Shown piece by piece: positions 56,349 to 64,000 of a stretch of DNA of 64,000 bases; the first letter of the stretch is position 1, and every line of letters starts with the position of its first letter. The position numbers and the translations under genes were made by a program. The DNA comes from Fimbriimonadia bacterium (GTDB taxonomy: Bacteria > Armatimonadota > Fimbriimonadia > Fimbriimonadales > Fimbriimonadaceae): contig JAUIKO010000005.1 in assembly GCA_030430755.1 (NCBI GenBank), positions 1 through 64,000 on the forward strand, written 5' to 3'. The notes beneath the pieces are model-generated. The model saw only the letters and a list, made by a program, of their open reading frames with translations, was not told the DNA's origin and made no database searches.

Positions 56349-57584
56349 TTAGGCTAAAAAAGATTTTGATGTAGGATCTGTGGTGTCTTTAACTATTCTA
56401 TTAATAATCATTAGAGATAGTTTTAAAGATAGAAAGAGGAAGAAAGTTGCCATGGCGAAGGTAACTGGTAAAAAGTTTTTTGATATCAAGTATGAACCTA
56501 TATATCCTCCAATCATACTTCCTGCTAAATAAAATAAACCACTAAGACCAAATAGTTTAGAAGCAATACTCTCAGGATAGATGTCAAGCTCAATAAGTCT
56601 TCTGAAAAAAATCGTACAAGATAGAAGGATATTAAATATAAAAACGGAGGGTATCAATATGTATTTGAATGGATAGATAAATATAATACCTATTAAGCAA
56701 AGACCCAAGCAGATGCATGAATATTTATATCCTTCCTGAGAGTAGTTCGCTAACTTAGCATGTCCTAGAAATGCTTGAAATAATGCAGCAATCAATGCGC
56801 TATAAGCAGTTATTAATAATATCGTTGGTCCTGATAATCCTACTTTTTTCAATATGATTGGAAAGAATATAACTGAGTTACTTAAATAGATACCTGAGAT
56901 GGTAAATGAGGAAATCAAAAAATATACAAAAATTTTATGATTTTTAAAGATGTCGAGTAGGTCTTGGAGTTTCGATTGTTTACTTGATTTATCAACTACT
57001 ATGTTTGATCTTATAACAGGGAGCCAGCTTATACTAGCTATAATACCAGCGACCAAATAAACAATAGGGATAGAATTATCTGAAGAAAGTTTGCCTGTCA
57101 GTATAAAAAAACTAAAATGTAGAGCAAGCCATTTCGAAATGTTGGATGTTGTAAATGTTTCAGCTAATATGGATACGCGTTCTTTTTTATTCGAGAGACA
57201 GTAGACAATATTTCTAATGGATAAGAAGAAGACACTAAACCCCATTCCTTGTAAAAAACCTGAAAGCAGAGAGATCATTGGAGAGTGAGTTATGTGGGAT
57301 ATAAATAATCCAAAAGCTGTTAAAATAGCTGAACAAGATAGAAAAATTCTTCCATTTTTCGTAGGAGAGTATAAAAAAACAAAAGGAGCAATAATACCTG
57401 CTAAAGACATCGATACATGAAAATATCCATAGTTAATCATCTGCTTAGAATTGTGATACCAAAGCGTATGGAGATTGTTCGTCATATACATCGTTGAAGA
57501 TAATAAAAAATTAGAGGTAATAATAGAGAATCTATTGGTTTTCATGAGTGATGCTATATTGTTTTTTAAAGTAATGAGTTTCAT
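56349..57584 (-). CDS. MFS transporter (second of a paralogous pair)
   Basis: A 411-residue membrane protein with about 12 hydrophobic helices and no signal peptide, in the major facilitator shape (two six-helix halves with a basic loop after helix 6, VVDKSSKQSKLQDLLDIF). It shares layout and patches with the next gene upstream, such as FFRRLIELDIYPESIASKLF against LFRRYIEIQTFPKIGMKDFA. The usual GxxxD(R/K)xGRR loop is not conserved (SPTKNGRIF stands in its place), so substrate class is open. Third gene of the TPR-MFS-MFS run, 38 bp behind its paralogue. Confidence 0.75.
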   Translation of the reverse strand: MKLITLKNNIASLMKTNRFSIITSNFLLSSTMYMTNNLHTLWYHNSKQMINYGYFHVSMSLAGIIAPFVFLYSPTKNGRIFLSCSAILTAFGLFISHITHSPMISLLSGFLQGMGFSVFFLSIRNIVYCLSNKKERVSILAETFTTSNISKWLALHFSFFILTGKLSSDNSIPIVYLVAGIIASISWLPVIRSNIVVDKSSKQSKLQDLLDIFKNHKIFVYFLISSFTISGIYLSNSVIFFPIILKKVGLSGPTILLITAYSALIAALFQAFLGHAKLANYSQEGYKYSCICLGLCLIGIIFIYPFKYILIPSVFIFNILLSCTIFFRRLIELDIYPESIASKLFGLSGLFYLAGSMIGGYIGSYLISKNFLPVTFAMATFFLFLSLKLSLMIINRIVKDTTDPTSKSFLA

Positions 57585-57622
57585 CGACTTATGCCCTGCC
57601 TTGATGGCTTTTTTTAGAATAT

Positions 57623-58870
57623 CTACTCTGTTTTATGATTCTCTTTAGTTGTTTGTTCTAAGTGTTCTTCGTCTAGCTTATGACTTAAAAACTTTTTAAG
57701 CAGTACTACTCCTGATAATAAATTGATTGATAGAATTCCTGTGGATATATATAGTGCATATGTATCCATATGATTTATAAAACAGTATCCTCCAATTGAA
57801 ACCCCAAAAATATTTCCAAACAGAAATGAAACATTGGCTATCGTAGCGAAGTCTTTCATTCCGATTTTCGGAAATGTTTGAATCTCAATATATCTTCTAA
57901 ATAGCCCACAAGCTCCGTACGAAGAAAAGTATATTAAAATGGCTGTAGAAATAGATGTTGAATTATAAGGAAATATAAGAAGGGTGAGGCTGGAAAAAAG
58001 AAAAATATGTGAAATGATAAAGCCTAAAAACAGATATCTGGAAAAATTTATTTTATTTATGATATATTGAATAACTCCTGCAGAAGCTGTACTGAGTGAT
58101 AGAGTAATACCAATTTCTAGTATGGAATGCTCAGCTCTCAGCATAATAATAGGGAAGTAAGGAACTAGGATATTTAAAAACACTGCACCGATAAAGTTTA
58201 AGATGATAATAAAGAGTGTAATATCTCTATAGTTGTTATAGAGTTCTTTAAACTTATTGAAATTAATAATATTGGGTTCTTTACCAGTCGATTGATTTAA
58301 AATGATTTTGCTGTAGCTGAAAATACTGTGAGCCCAGCAAAAACTAATTAATGCCCCACCTAAAACAATGGTTCCAGGTAATGAATACGAACCAAGCCAG
58401 TTTATAAATATAAGAGATGAACCTAGTAAAATACCAACAAGTTTTCCAATACCTATGGGGACACTTGTTTTTGTTAGTGTTGAAGAATTACTGTATATAA
58501 TACTTGAGATTTCACTAAAGGTATTAAAGAGGATGTAGAGTCCTACACCAATAATAAATCCTGATGATATTGAATACCATATACTCGATGTAATGGAGCT
58601 TAACGCAATCCCCAACCCTGCAGTGAGTGAAGATAGTATCAGAAGTTTATAAACTTTAATCTGATAGTATAGCCTTGATAGATATATCTGAGTGATAATA
58701 CTTGCAATTGAAAGCGAGATACAAGCTGCCACAAAATAGTCTAATTTATTTACTACTTCGAACCATATCACATGAAAAGTTTTGAATATTGATACGCCAA
58801 TAAAAGCAAAAAAATACAAAGGCAAAGTCATGTCATATTTATTTAGAATGTGTGGTTCTTTTTTTTCCAT
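57623..58870 (-). CDS. MFS transporter (first of a paralogous pair)
   Basis: A 415-residue protein with about 12 helices, paralogous to the following gene. The helix-2/3 loop reads YYQIKVYKLLILSSLTAGLG, so the MFS motif A is degraded here too. A hydrophilic, charged C-terminal tail (HKLDEEHLEQTTKENHKTE) follows the last helix. It lies 83 bp behind the TPR gene and 38 bp before its paralogue, so a three-gene operon is likely. Two adjacent diverged paralogues could form a heterodimer or move two related molecules. Import or export cannot be told. Confidence 0.75.
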   Translation of the reverse strand: MEKKEPHILNKYDMTLPLYFFAFIGVSIFKTFHVIWFEVVNKLDYFVAACISLSIASIITQIYLSRLYYQIKVYKLLILSSLTAGLGIALSSITSSIWYSISSGFIIGVGLYILFNTFSEISSIIYSNSSTLTKTSVPIGIGKLVGILLGSSLIFINWLGSYSLPGTIVLGGALISFCWAHSIFSYSKIILNQSTGKEPNIINFNKFKELYNNYRDITLFIIILNFIGAVFLNILVPYFPIIMLRAEHSILEIGITLSLSTASAGVIQYIINKINFSRYLFLGFIISHIFLFSSLTLLIFPYNSTSISTAILIYFSSYGACGLFRRYIEIQTFPKIGMKDFATIANVSFLFGNIFGVSIGGYCFINHMDTYALYISTGILSINLLSGVVLLKKFLSHKLDEEHLEQTTKENHKTE

Positions 58871-58953
58871 TTATACCCCAACTACAATGTTATTTCATTC
58901 GCTTCCTATTTTATTATATTTCAATATTGTTAATACTGCATCATGATCAAGAG

Positions 58954-60525
58954 TTATTTTGATGTTTCTTGAATAAAAGCAGTCAATCTCTTTATGTTTT
59001 GATCCGTTTTTTTAGTAGTAAAACCACTCTCTTTACTTTTTACTAAAATATTTCTTGCTTTTTCGGCTTCTCCTAAATTACATAATGTGTCTACATGTAT
59101 TGCATGGATATCTTCATATTCTCTAATAGAATGACCTAAGTAGTTCGATTTGTTTAAAATACCAAGAATGGTTTTGAAATCTTTATTCTCAAATAAACTT
59201 ACTAAGTAGTCATAGGTATATATCGGTCCATATGAACTATATTTGTTTGCTAAACTAAAAAACTGTTGTGCTTGGACAAAATCTTTCTTTTTTAAATAGG
59301 CCCATGCTTTCATTGCGAGTGCTTCGAAAAGGGTGGGATTCATATCAAGAACAATATTTAGTTCTTCGATAGCCTCATCGTAATTTCCAAGCTCTGACTG
59401 AAGACTGGCGATCTCTAGATGATAATCTGGATAGTTTGGATCAAATTTTATAAGTTTTTTAAGTTCTTTTAATGCTTTTTCTTTATCCTTTTCTTTTATA
59501 TATACTAGCGCCTTATTAAACATTAGAACACACTTGTGAATAATCACAACATGCTTGTTTTCTAGTTTGGCTAATTCTTTTAAACCCCAATCCATGAGTT
59601 CAATGACTTCATTATATTTTCCTTCTCGATAATAAGCTAGAGCAAAACCGTTCATAATAAATACTCTTAAAAACTGAAGATATTCACTCTTAGAAATATT
59701 TGGAATAGCGTTTAAATCTTCAAAGGCTTCTTCGAGTAACTTTTTACCTTTTTCGTGATTCCTTAGATAAGGTGGATGATGTCTTAGATATATCAGAGCT
59801 AGAAAATATTTTGCGCGGTGTATATTAACATCTTTTGCATATTTTAAAAATAGCTTGCTATACATTTCACCTGCAACTGTATCCACTTCCATGATAGATG
59901 CTGCTGCTAAATAACAATAACAATCAGCATAAACTTTGGAGTTCACATTTTCCTGCATCGCTGTATTTAAAATGATTTTTGTTAAATTTCGTATTGTTTT
60001 AGAAAGTCCATAAGCGTAGTAGATTGGAATATAGTGAATAAATTCATCTATATTATCTCTTGGCACTTCATTAAGTTGAATACCTAATGCTATTTTTTTC
60101 TCTTCAGGACTTAATAGGTTTTCTTCATCTAATGGTTGATTGTTATCGTATGTGTGATATATTACATGAATACCATGAATATGATAAAGCATGTCAAAAA
60201 ACTTTTTTGAAAGATCGTCAAGTTTATCTGAACAGTAAACATTTACTTTACTAATGGTATTTTCATCTGTACACTGATTGACAGTAAAAATAATAGAACG
60301 AATAAATCGATGGAAATTCCAGAACCGAATACGGTTATATATTGAAGAATTATCAGTAACACTGTACTCTTCGTGATGGTAGAATTTTTCATTAAACGGT
60401 TCAAATATTCTATAATGCAGTTGTTGACTACTTGTTGTTGGCGTATAATCTAATTTTCTAAGAAATACTCTTGCACTGTACAACTCAATTTCTGGATTTT
60501 TAGCTTGTATATTAATGATCTTCAT
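58954..60525 (-). CDS. TPR-repeat protein with an unrecognised N-terminal domain
   Basis: A 523-residue soluble protein. Residues 1-150 form an alpha/beta domain that I do not recognise (ELYSARVFLRKLDYTPTTSS; DLSKKFFDMLYHIHGIHVIY). Helical repeats run from about 175 to 515, with clear TPRs at about 360-430 (YHLEIASLQSELGNYDEAIE; EALAMKAWAYLKKKDFVQAQ). There is no signal peptide or membrane helix. A good ribosome site GAGGG precedes the ATG. It heads a run with two MFS genes and is divergent from a 30-codon peptide gene. TPR proteins that bind short peptides are regulators in Gram-positive signalling systems; whether this is one, or an enzyme partner or scaffold, is open. Confidence 0.7.
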   Translation of the reverse strand: MKIINIQAKNPEIELYSARVFLRKLDYTPTTSSQQLHYRIFEPFNEKFYHHEEYSVTDNSSIYNRIRFWNFHRFIRSIIFTVNQCTDENTISKVNVYCSDKLDDLSKKFFDMLYHIHGIHVIYHTYDNNQPLDEENLLSPEEKKIALGIQLNEVPRDNIDEFIHYIPIYYAYGLSKTIRNLTKIILNTAMQENVNSKVYADCYCYLAAASIMEVDTVAGEMYSKLFLKYAKDVNIHRAKYFLALIYLRHHPPYLRNHEKGKKLLEEAFEDLNAIPNISKSEYLQFLRVFIMNGFALAYYREGKYNEVIELMDWGLKELAKLENKHVVIIHKCVLMFNKALVYIKEKDKEKALKELKKLIKFDPNYPDYHLEIASLQSELGNYDEAIEELNIVLDMNPTLFEALAMKAWAYLKKKDFVQAQQFFSLANKYSSYGPIYTYDYLVSLFENKDFKTILGILNKSNYLGHSIREYEDIHAIHVDTLCNLGEAEKARNILVKSKESGFTTKKTDQNIKRLTAFIQETSK

Positions 60526-60639
60526 AATCCCTCAACTCATAATTTAATCTGAATATTTCTGAATTCTCAAAAATAATATGTTCATCATTAAACTATTTCA
60601 TGTTACACAATATCTTAATCATATGTTATGCATATGGCG

Positions 60640-60660
60640 CGAAAGTCCTATTGCAATTTT
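60640..60660. promoter_or_regulatory. Copy B of the CGAAAGTCCTAT motif, between the TPR gene and the peptide gene
   Basis: CGAAAGTCCTAT followed by TGCAATTTT, the counterpart of the element before fabI. Here CCTAT also pairs with ATAGG 11 bases on (60662-60666), giving a small inverted repeat. It stands out as a G+C-richer patch in very AT-rich sequence, 115 bp before the TPR gene start and 183 bp before the peptide ATG. Confidence 0.4.
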
Positions 60661-60684
60661 CGATAGGTCGAAATTAAATTGAAG

Positions 60685-60718
60685 TAAGTATATATATATG
60701 GCTGCAAATATATACTTA
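60685..60718. promoter_or_regulatory. 11-bp perfect inverted repeat in the divergent control region
   Basis: TAAGTATATAT and ATATATACTTA are exact reverse complements with a 12-base spacer. It may be an operator for the divergent TPR and peptide genes. Confidence 0.4.
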
Positions 60719-60780
60719 ATAAATAAGGAGTAAAAAAAAAAATAAATTGGTAACAAAACATAAAAAGATATGAGTTCTTT

Positions 60781-60838
60781 AAGTGGTATAAAGTGGTTGG
60801 AACTAGTGTAACTAGTTTCAACTTCACATGAAGGAGGT
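60781..60838 (+). promoter_or_regulatory. Peptide-gene leader: spaced direct repeats, hairpin and strong ribosome site
   Basis: AAGTGGT occurs at 60781-60787 and 60791-60797, exactly one helical turn apart, as in many response-regulator sites. A 12-bp stem with G-U pairs (GGTTGGAACTAG with CTAGTTTCAACT, loop TGTAA) follows at 60795-60823. Then comes AAGGAGGT at 60831-60838, an ideal Shine-Dalgarno five bases before the ATG. Confidence 0.5.
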
Positions 60839-60842
60839 GCTT

Positions 60843-60935
60843 ATGAAAAATATAAGTATATGCGAGAGAAGTGATGTAACGTTAACACCAATTAAAATTA
60901 AAAGTAGCGTACATTATTTACCTTGGGAACCTTAA
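60843..60935 (+). CDS. 30-residue peptide gene, candidate signalling or ribosomally made peptide precursor
   Basis: The frame codes MKNISICERSDVTLTPIKIK then SSVHYLPWEP. Support for expression: an ideal ribosome site (AAGGAGGT, correct spacing), a leader with structured and repeated elements, and a 14-bp terminator hairpin seven bases after the stop. The peptide is neither a signal peptide nor a membrane helix. It has one Cys (residue 7), a polar first half and an aromatic, proline-rich end (HYLPWEP). It is divergent from the TPR gene, behind which lie two MFS transporters. No plus-strand gene follows, so it is not a leader for another gene. Possible roles: RiPP precursor, intracellular signal peptide, or toxin. 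I know no family for it. Confidence 0.6.
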   Translation: MKNISICERSDVTLTPIKIKSSVHYLPWEP

Positions 60936-60941
60936 TGAGAG

Positions 60942-60985
60942 ATCCCCCTTGCTAATTTATTTAGCAAGGGGGATGGCAAATTTTT
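60942..60985. terminator. Very strong terminator hairpin between the peptide gene and gatA
   Basis: ATCCCCCTTGCTAA and TTAGCAAGGGGGAT pair perfectly over 14 bp around TTTAT. GGCAAATTTTT follows on the plus strand. On the minus strand it lies 20 bp past the gatA stop, so it can serve both transcripts. The 468-bp stretch between the TPR gene and gatA is accounted for by the peptide gene and its control region. Confidence 0.85.
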
Positions 60986-60993
60986 AAAAGTTA

Positions 60994-62451
60994 CTAGTAC
61001 GTTGGGTTTTGCACTTTGATATTGAGTTCGCGTTCAATGCTGTATGCAATTTGAAGTGTTTTTTCATCTGTAATCCTTGATGTCATAACTTGCATGCCTA
61101 CAGGGAGATTGTTTGCTAACCCACAAGGAATGGAAATAGCAGGATATCCTCCCATGTTACAGGGGATCGTACTTAGGTCAACTAATTTCGATGCTACAGG
61201 ATCGTTATTTTGTTCACCAATTTTTAAAGCCGTGACAGGGCTTGTTGGTGAGATGATTGCGTCGTAATTTTCTAATATATGATCGATTTCCCCAACCATG
61301 ACAGCACGAATTTTTTGTGCCTTTATATAATAAGCTTCAAATGATTCTGCAGAAAGAACATAAGTTCCTATCATAATTCTTTCTTTCACTTCTCTGCCAA
61401 ACAATTTCCCTCTAGTTAATGCTACTTGGTCTTTGTGATGGCGAGTGGGAAGAGTATTGCCAAACCTGATACCATCAAATCGAGCAAGGTTACTGCTGGC
61501 TTCTGCAGTAGCTATAACATAGTAGCAAGAAACCCCTAAATCGATGGTTGGAATATGAACGATATCAATAGTCGCTCCAGCTTTTCTAAGATTTTCTAAT
61601 CTGTTTTGAAAGCAAGTTTTAACGCCTTCCTCAAAAGCTTGATTATCATAAAGTTCAGCTGGAACTGCGAACTTCAGTCCTTTTAAGGATCCATTTTTCA
61701 TTTCATGATACGATATGGGATCTTGAGGTAGAGAAGTATCTTCTTTGTGGTCATTCCCAGATATTGCATTTGCAAGAAGTGCAATATCTTCGACAGATCT
61801 AGCAAAAGGTCCAATCTGGTCTAGGCTAGATCCATATGCTATTAATCCATAGCGAGAGCATCTTCCATACGTAGGTTTAAAACCAAAAATCCCACAGAAT
61901 GATGCCGGTTGTCGTATCGATCCCCCGGTATCACTACCAAGAGCTAATGGCGCTAAATTACCTGCAACAGCTGCTGCAGACCCACCAGAACTGCCTCCAG
62001 GAGATCTTGATAAATCCCACGGATTCTTAGCAGGGAAATAGGCACTGTTCTCATTTGAAATACCCATGGCAAATTCGTCAAGATTTGTTTTTCCTAACAT
62101 CACCATGCCATGATCCTTAATTTTTTCTATTACCGTAGCATCAAAAACGGGGGTGTAATTTTCAAGTAATTTAGATGCGCAGGTGGTTTTAATATCTTTT
62201 GTAGAAATATTATCTTTAATTGCAATAGGAATTCCTGTAAGAGGTTTAGCGAGACCTTTATCTAGGAGGTTCTGAGCATTTTCAGCTGCTTTCCTAGTAA
62301 TATCTGGATGCGTGGATAGGTACGCACCTAAGGAATCATTATTTTTTTTAATATTTGTTAAATATGATTCTGCGACTTCGATTGCGGAGATTTCTTTATT
62401 CTGTAGTTTACAAGAAAGTTCTGCTGCTGTTAAATCTGTAATTTCTTTCAT
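60994..62451 (-). CDS. gatA: Aspartyl/glutamyl-tRNA amidotransferase subunit A
   Basis: GatA frees ammonia from glutamine for conversion of Glu-tRNA-Gln or Asp-tRNA-Asn. The amidase-signature catalytic Lys-cisSer-Ser triad is present: [11 protein letters not shown] (Lys about 78), and [15 protein letters not shown] with [16 protein letters not shown]. 485 residues is standard. It lies 31 bp behind gatC on the same strand. gatB, normally next, is absent here: the next sequence downstream is the terminator and the peptide gene. Confidence 0.97.
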   Translation of the reverse strand: MKEITDLTAAELSCKLQNKEISAIEVAESYLTNIKKNNDSLGAYLSTHPDITRKAAENAQNLLDKGLAKPLTGIPIAIKDNISTKDIKTTCASKLLENYTPVFDATVIEKIKDHGMVMLGKTNLDEFAMGISNENSAYFPAKNPWDLSRSPGGSSGGSAAAVAGNLAPLALGSDTGGSIRQPASFCGIFGFKPTYGRCSRYGLIAYGSSLDQIGPFARSVEDIALLANAISGNDHKEDTSLPQDPISYHEMKNGSLKGLKFAVPAELYDNQAFEEGVKTCFQNRLENLRKAGATIDIVHIPTIDLGVSCYYVIATAEASSNLARFDGIRFGNTLPTRHHKDQVALTRGKLFGREVKERIMIGTYVLSAESFEAYYIKAQKIRAVMVGEIDHILENYDAIISPTSPVTALKIGEQNNDPVASKLVDLSTIPCNMGGYPAISIPCGLANNLPVGMQVMTSRITDEKTLQIAYSIERELNIKVQNPTY

Positions 62452-62482
62452 ATATTCTCAATGGGTTTAATAACGATGCGTG

Positions 62483-62770
62483 TTAATCTATGATCTTGGG
62501 TACCATAAATAGTCCCGAACGTGTATTAGAGCTATTCTTAAGAGCATCGTCCCTTGATAAGGATTTTTCTACACTATCTTCATCCCAAGAATTTATTAAA
62601 TACGTTAAATGTGCTGGGACATCTGAAAGATCTTCTTTGTAGGATTCTAGCTTGTCACATAGATCTAGTACTGCTTCTAAACGCTCTAAAGTGGTAGATA
62701 ATTCCTCCTCATCAAGCTCTAAGCAAGCTAGTTTAGCAATGTATTTTACACCGTTTAGATCAATATGCAT
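62483..62770 (-). CDS. gatC: Aspartyl/glutamyl-tRNA amidotransferase subunit C
   Basis: A small (95-residue) structural subunit that holds GatA and GatB together. Family pattern: VKYIAKLACLELDEEELSTT at the N terminus and the C-terminal DALKNSSNTRSGLFMVPKII, matching the usual R.D....l....g.f.vP.vi ending. It is upstream of gatA in the same operon. A TATAAT box ends eight bases before the ATG. Confidence 0.93.
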   Translation of the reverse strand: MHIDLNGVKYIAKLACLELDEEELSTTLERLEAVLDLCDKLESYKEDLSDVPAHLTYLINSWDEDSVEKSLSRDDALKNSSNTRSGLFMVPKIID

Positions 62771-62778
62771 ATGTATGT

Positions 62779-62784
62779 ATTATA
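62779..62784 (-). promoter_or_regulatory. Consensus -10 box (TATAAT) for gatCA
   Basis: On the minus strand TATAAT lies eight bases before the gatC ATG, so transcripts would carry at most one or two leader bases. There is no ribosome site in between. Confidence 0.45.
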
Positions 62785-62856
62785 TCTCGAATTTATACAA
62801 ACTGAGTTAATGTTGAAAAGAATTACTTTAAAAAACAATCGTTTTGTTTATTTTTT

Positions 62857-63537
62857 TTATACAGAAATTGATTGTTGAATGGGGTGAATAAGAAATCCTG
62901 CAAGTGCTGCCCATCCCATAAGTGTAAGGATGATGAAACAAAAAAATGAGAATTTTTGCATGGTTAGTTGTGATTTTTCACTTATGGTTAATCCCCACCT
63001 TATGCAGAAGTTCCAAATTCCGTAACTGAAATGGTATGTGCATGTAATTACTCCAAACATATATAGTATAAGGAATGCATAGTTATACGAGGTGAGTTTT
63101 TCTTGCCATGCAGCATATTGAATATAATGTGCTCCATATAATGCTCCTGTAACAGAAGTCGTGTACATATGATAAATAAGGAATGCAAACGCCATGAACC
63201 CTGTGACCCTTTGCATAGTGTACATCCAGTTTTCACGGTATCTAAAAGCTTTCATCGTAATATTTGGCAGAGCTCGACTTGAGATAAAGAGTCCGTATAC
63301 TGCATGGAAAATTAAAGGTATCCAAATTGCAACGGCTTTAAGTGTGTATAGAAAATGAGGTGGCATGCTTTCAAAAAAGTGAATGACACTATTGAAGTAT
63401 TCGGGACCTGCTAGTGTAAAAGTGTTTAATGTTAGATGTTGCACTAAATAGTATCCAACAGGAATGATTCCTGTTAAGGAATGTAGTTTGTGTAAAAAAT
63501 AACTTTCTCTACCTATACTCATACTTTTCTCTGCCAT
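62857..63537 (-). CDS. sdhC: Succinate dehydrogenase cytochrome b558 subunit
   Basis: A 226-residue, five-helix membrane anchor of the b-type-haem SdhC family found in Bacillus, Chlamydia, Bacteroidota and epsilon-proteobacteria. Characteristic: LHSLTGIIPVGYYLVQHLTL at the N terminus, with His residues for haem (HKLHS, YLVQHL, FHAVYG, IYHMY, TYHFSYGIWNF). It anchors SdhAB and passes electrons to quinone. sdhA and sdhB do not follow: the next gene on the strand is gatC, 86 bp away, so the other subunits are elsewhere. Confidence 0.9.
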   Translation of the reverse strand: MAEKSMSIGRESYFLHKLHSLTGIIPVGYYLVQHLTLNTFTLAGPEYFNSVIHFFESMPPHFLYTLKAVAIWIPLIFHAVYGLFISSRALPNITMKAFRYRENWMYTMQRVTGFMAFAFLIYHMYTTSVTGALYGAHYIQYAAWQEKLTSYNYAFLILYMFGVITCTYHFSYGIWNFCIRWGLTISEKSQLTMQKFSFFCFIILTLMGWAALAGFLIHPIQQSISV

Positions 63538-63693
63538 GTTACCTTTATTTCTTCCGTTTTTTTATATATTCGCCGAAGTTAACACATTATATTGTTGGAA
63601 AAATTGCCGATAACTGCAAGAATTGAAAAATAAAGTTTAATCAACATAAATATTCAAGAATTATAGTAATAGATTGTATTGTCTTAATTTTGG

Positions 63694-63699
63694 TACAAT
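63694..63699 (+). promoter_or_regulatory. -10 box (TACAAT) for mnmG
   Basis: TACAAT ends six bases before the GTG start of mnmG and there is no ribosome site, which predicts a leaderless message. The 168-bp divergent spacer with sdhC holds nothing else recognisable. Confidence 0.45.
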
Positions 63700-63705
63700 C
63701 GTAAT

Positions 63706-64000
63706 GTGAATGCATTTGATATTGTTGTTATAGGTGCTGGTCATGCAGGAATAGAAGCGGCGCTTTCAGCAGCTAAGTCTGGCTTGAGTGTAGCTTGTGT
63801 AACTTTGCGTTTAGATAGAATCGGGCACCTTCCATGTAATTGCTCTATAGGCGGGCCAGCAAAAGGGCATATTGCTAGAGAAGTAGATGCTCTAGGTGGA
63901 ATGATGGCGATTGCTACTGACCATACCTTAACTCATATCCGGAAAGTTGGAACAGGAAAAGGTCCAGCTGTACAAACTTCTCGAGCACATGTATGTAAAT
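63706..64000 (+). CDS. mnmG: tRNA uridine-5-carboxymethylaminomethyl modification enzyme MnmG (GidA), 3'-truncated by the window edge
   Basis: The first 98 codons are present from a GTG start. The FAD-binding loop IGAGHAGIEAALSAAKSG and the family blocks CNCSIGGPAKGHIAREVDAL, GGMMAIATD and GTGKGPAVQTSRAH are seen. With MnmE the enzyme modifies the wobble uridine of several tRNAs. In most homologues the block before GGPAKGH reads PCNPAIGG; here it reads PCNCSIGG, a less common form. The rest of the gene lies beyond the window. Confidence 0.95.
   Translation, partial: MNAFDIVVIGAGHAGIEAALSAAKSGLSVACVTLRLDRIGHLPCNCSIGGPAKGHIAREVDALGGMMAIATDHTLTHIRKVGTGKGPAVQTSRAHVCK

Noticed and set aside
60843-60985. 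The 30-codon frame plus hairpin as an attenuator leader
   Set aside because: No gene follows on the plus strand; gatA lies on the opposite strand, so there is nothing to attenuate.

Overview
This window is AT-rich bacterial DNA (roughly one third G+C by eye), with closely packed genes on both strands and the standard code. The core genes describe a Gram-negative, peptidoglycan-making bacterium. There is a fragment of a division/cell-wall cluster (tatD, an FtsL-like gene, ftsI, murE with the meso-diaminopimelate motif, murF), a heptosyltransferase-like gene, a periplasmic HtrA protease and a cytochrome b558-type SdhC. No phage, integrase, transposase, plasmid or CRISPR element was seen. Several features point to life in or on a eukaryotic host: large secreted leucine-rich-repeat proteins, an F-box-like LRR protein, and two secreted proteins ending in zinc-binding domains followed by textbook C-terminal CaaX prenylation boxes. 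The TroABCD-type metal transporter, with a DNA-binding tail fused to one permease, recalls the chlamydial Ytg operon, but the phylum cannot be settled from this sequence alone.

Layout. 1-3.9 kb: glycosyltransferases and a Nudix hydrolase. 3.9-13.1 kb: prfA and lepA (minus strand) flanking two related secreted LRR proteins, the first with 18 near-identical 51-residue units. 13.2-19.7 kb: a small hypothetical gene, then tatD-ftsL-ftsI-murE-murF. 19.9-22 kb: a BMP-type binding protein with a MalK/UgpC-type ATPase. 22.2-27.7 kb: CBS protein, RfbD-like reductase, a broken and an intact YtxH gene, an AI-2E family membrane protein and ligA. 27.8-33 kb: F-box-like LRR protein, der, CaaX protein 1 and surE. 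33.2-39.2 kb: an mnhA-E (Mrp) antiporter operon without F and G, and a secreted hypothetical. 39.2-44.2 kb: CaaX protein 2, hisS, tRNA-Thr, smpB, a rhodanese and tRNA-Ser. 44.4-48.5 kb: NIL-domain protein, esterase, fabI overlapping a glutamate formimidoyltransferase gene, and two small membrane proteins. 48.8-52.3 kb: htrA, a LmbE-like deacetylase and a GT9 transferase. 52.6-56.3 kb: the troABCD-like operon. 56.3-60.9 kb: two paralogous MFS transporters and a TPR protein on the minus strand, divergent from a 30-codon peptide gene with its own strong ribosome site and terminator. 60.9-64 kb: gatA, gatC, sdhC and the start of mnmG.

The two strongest candidates for undescribed biology are (1) the pair of Sec-signal, tandem-domain, zinc-finger, CaaX-terminated proteins, which look like host-prenylated effectors, and (2) the peptide/TPR/double-MFS locus, which has the shape of a peptide production, export or signalling system. 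A 12-base motif, CGAAAGTCCTAT, lies upstream of both fabI and the TPR-peptide locus and may link their control.
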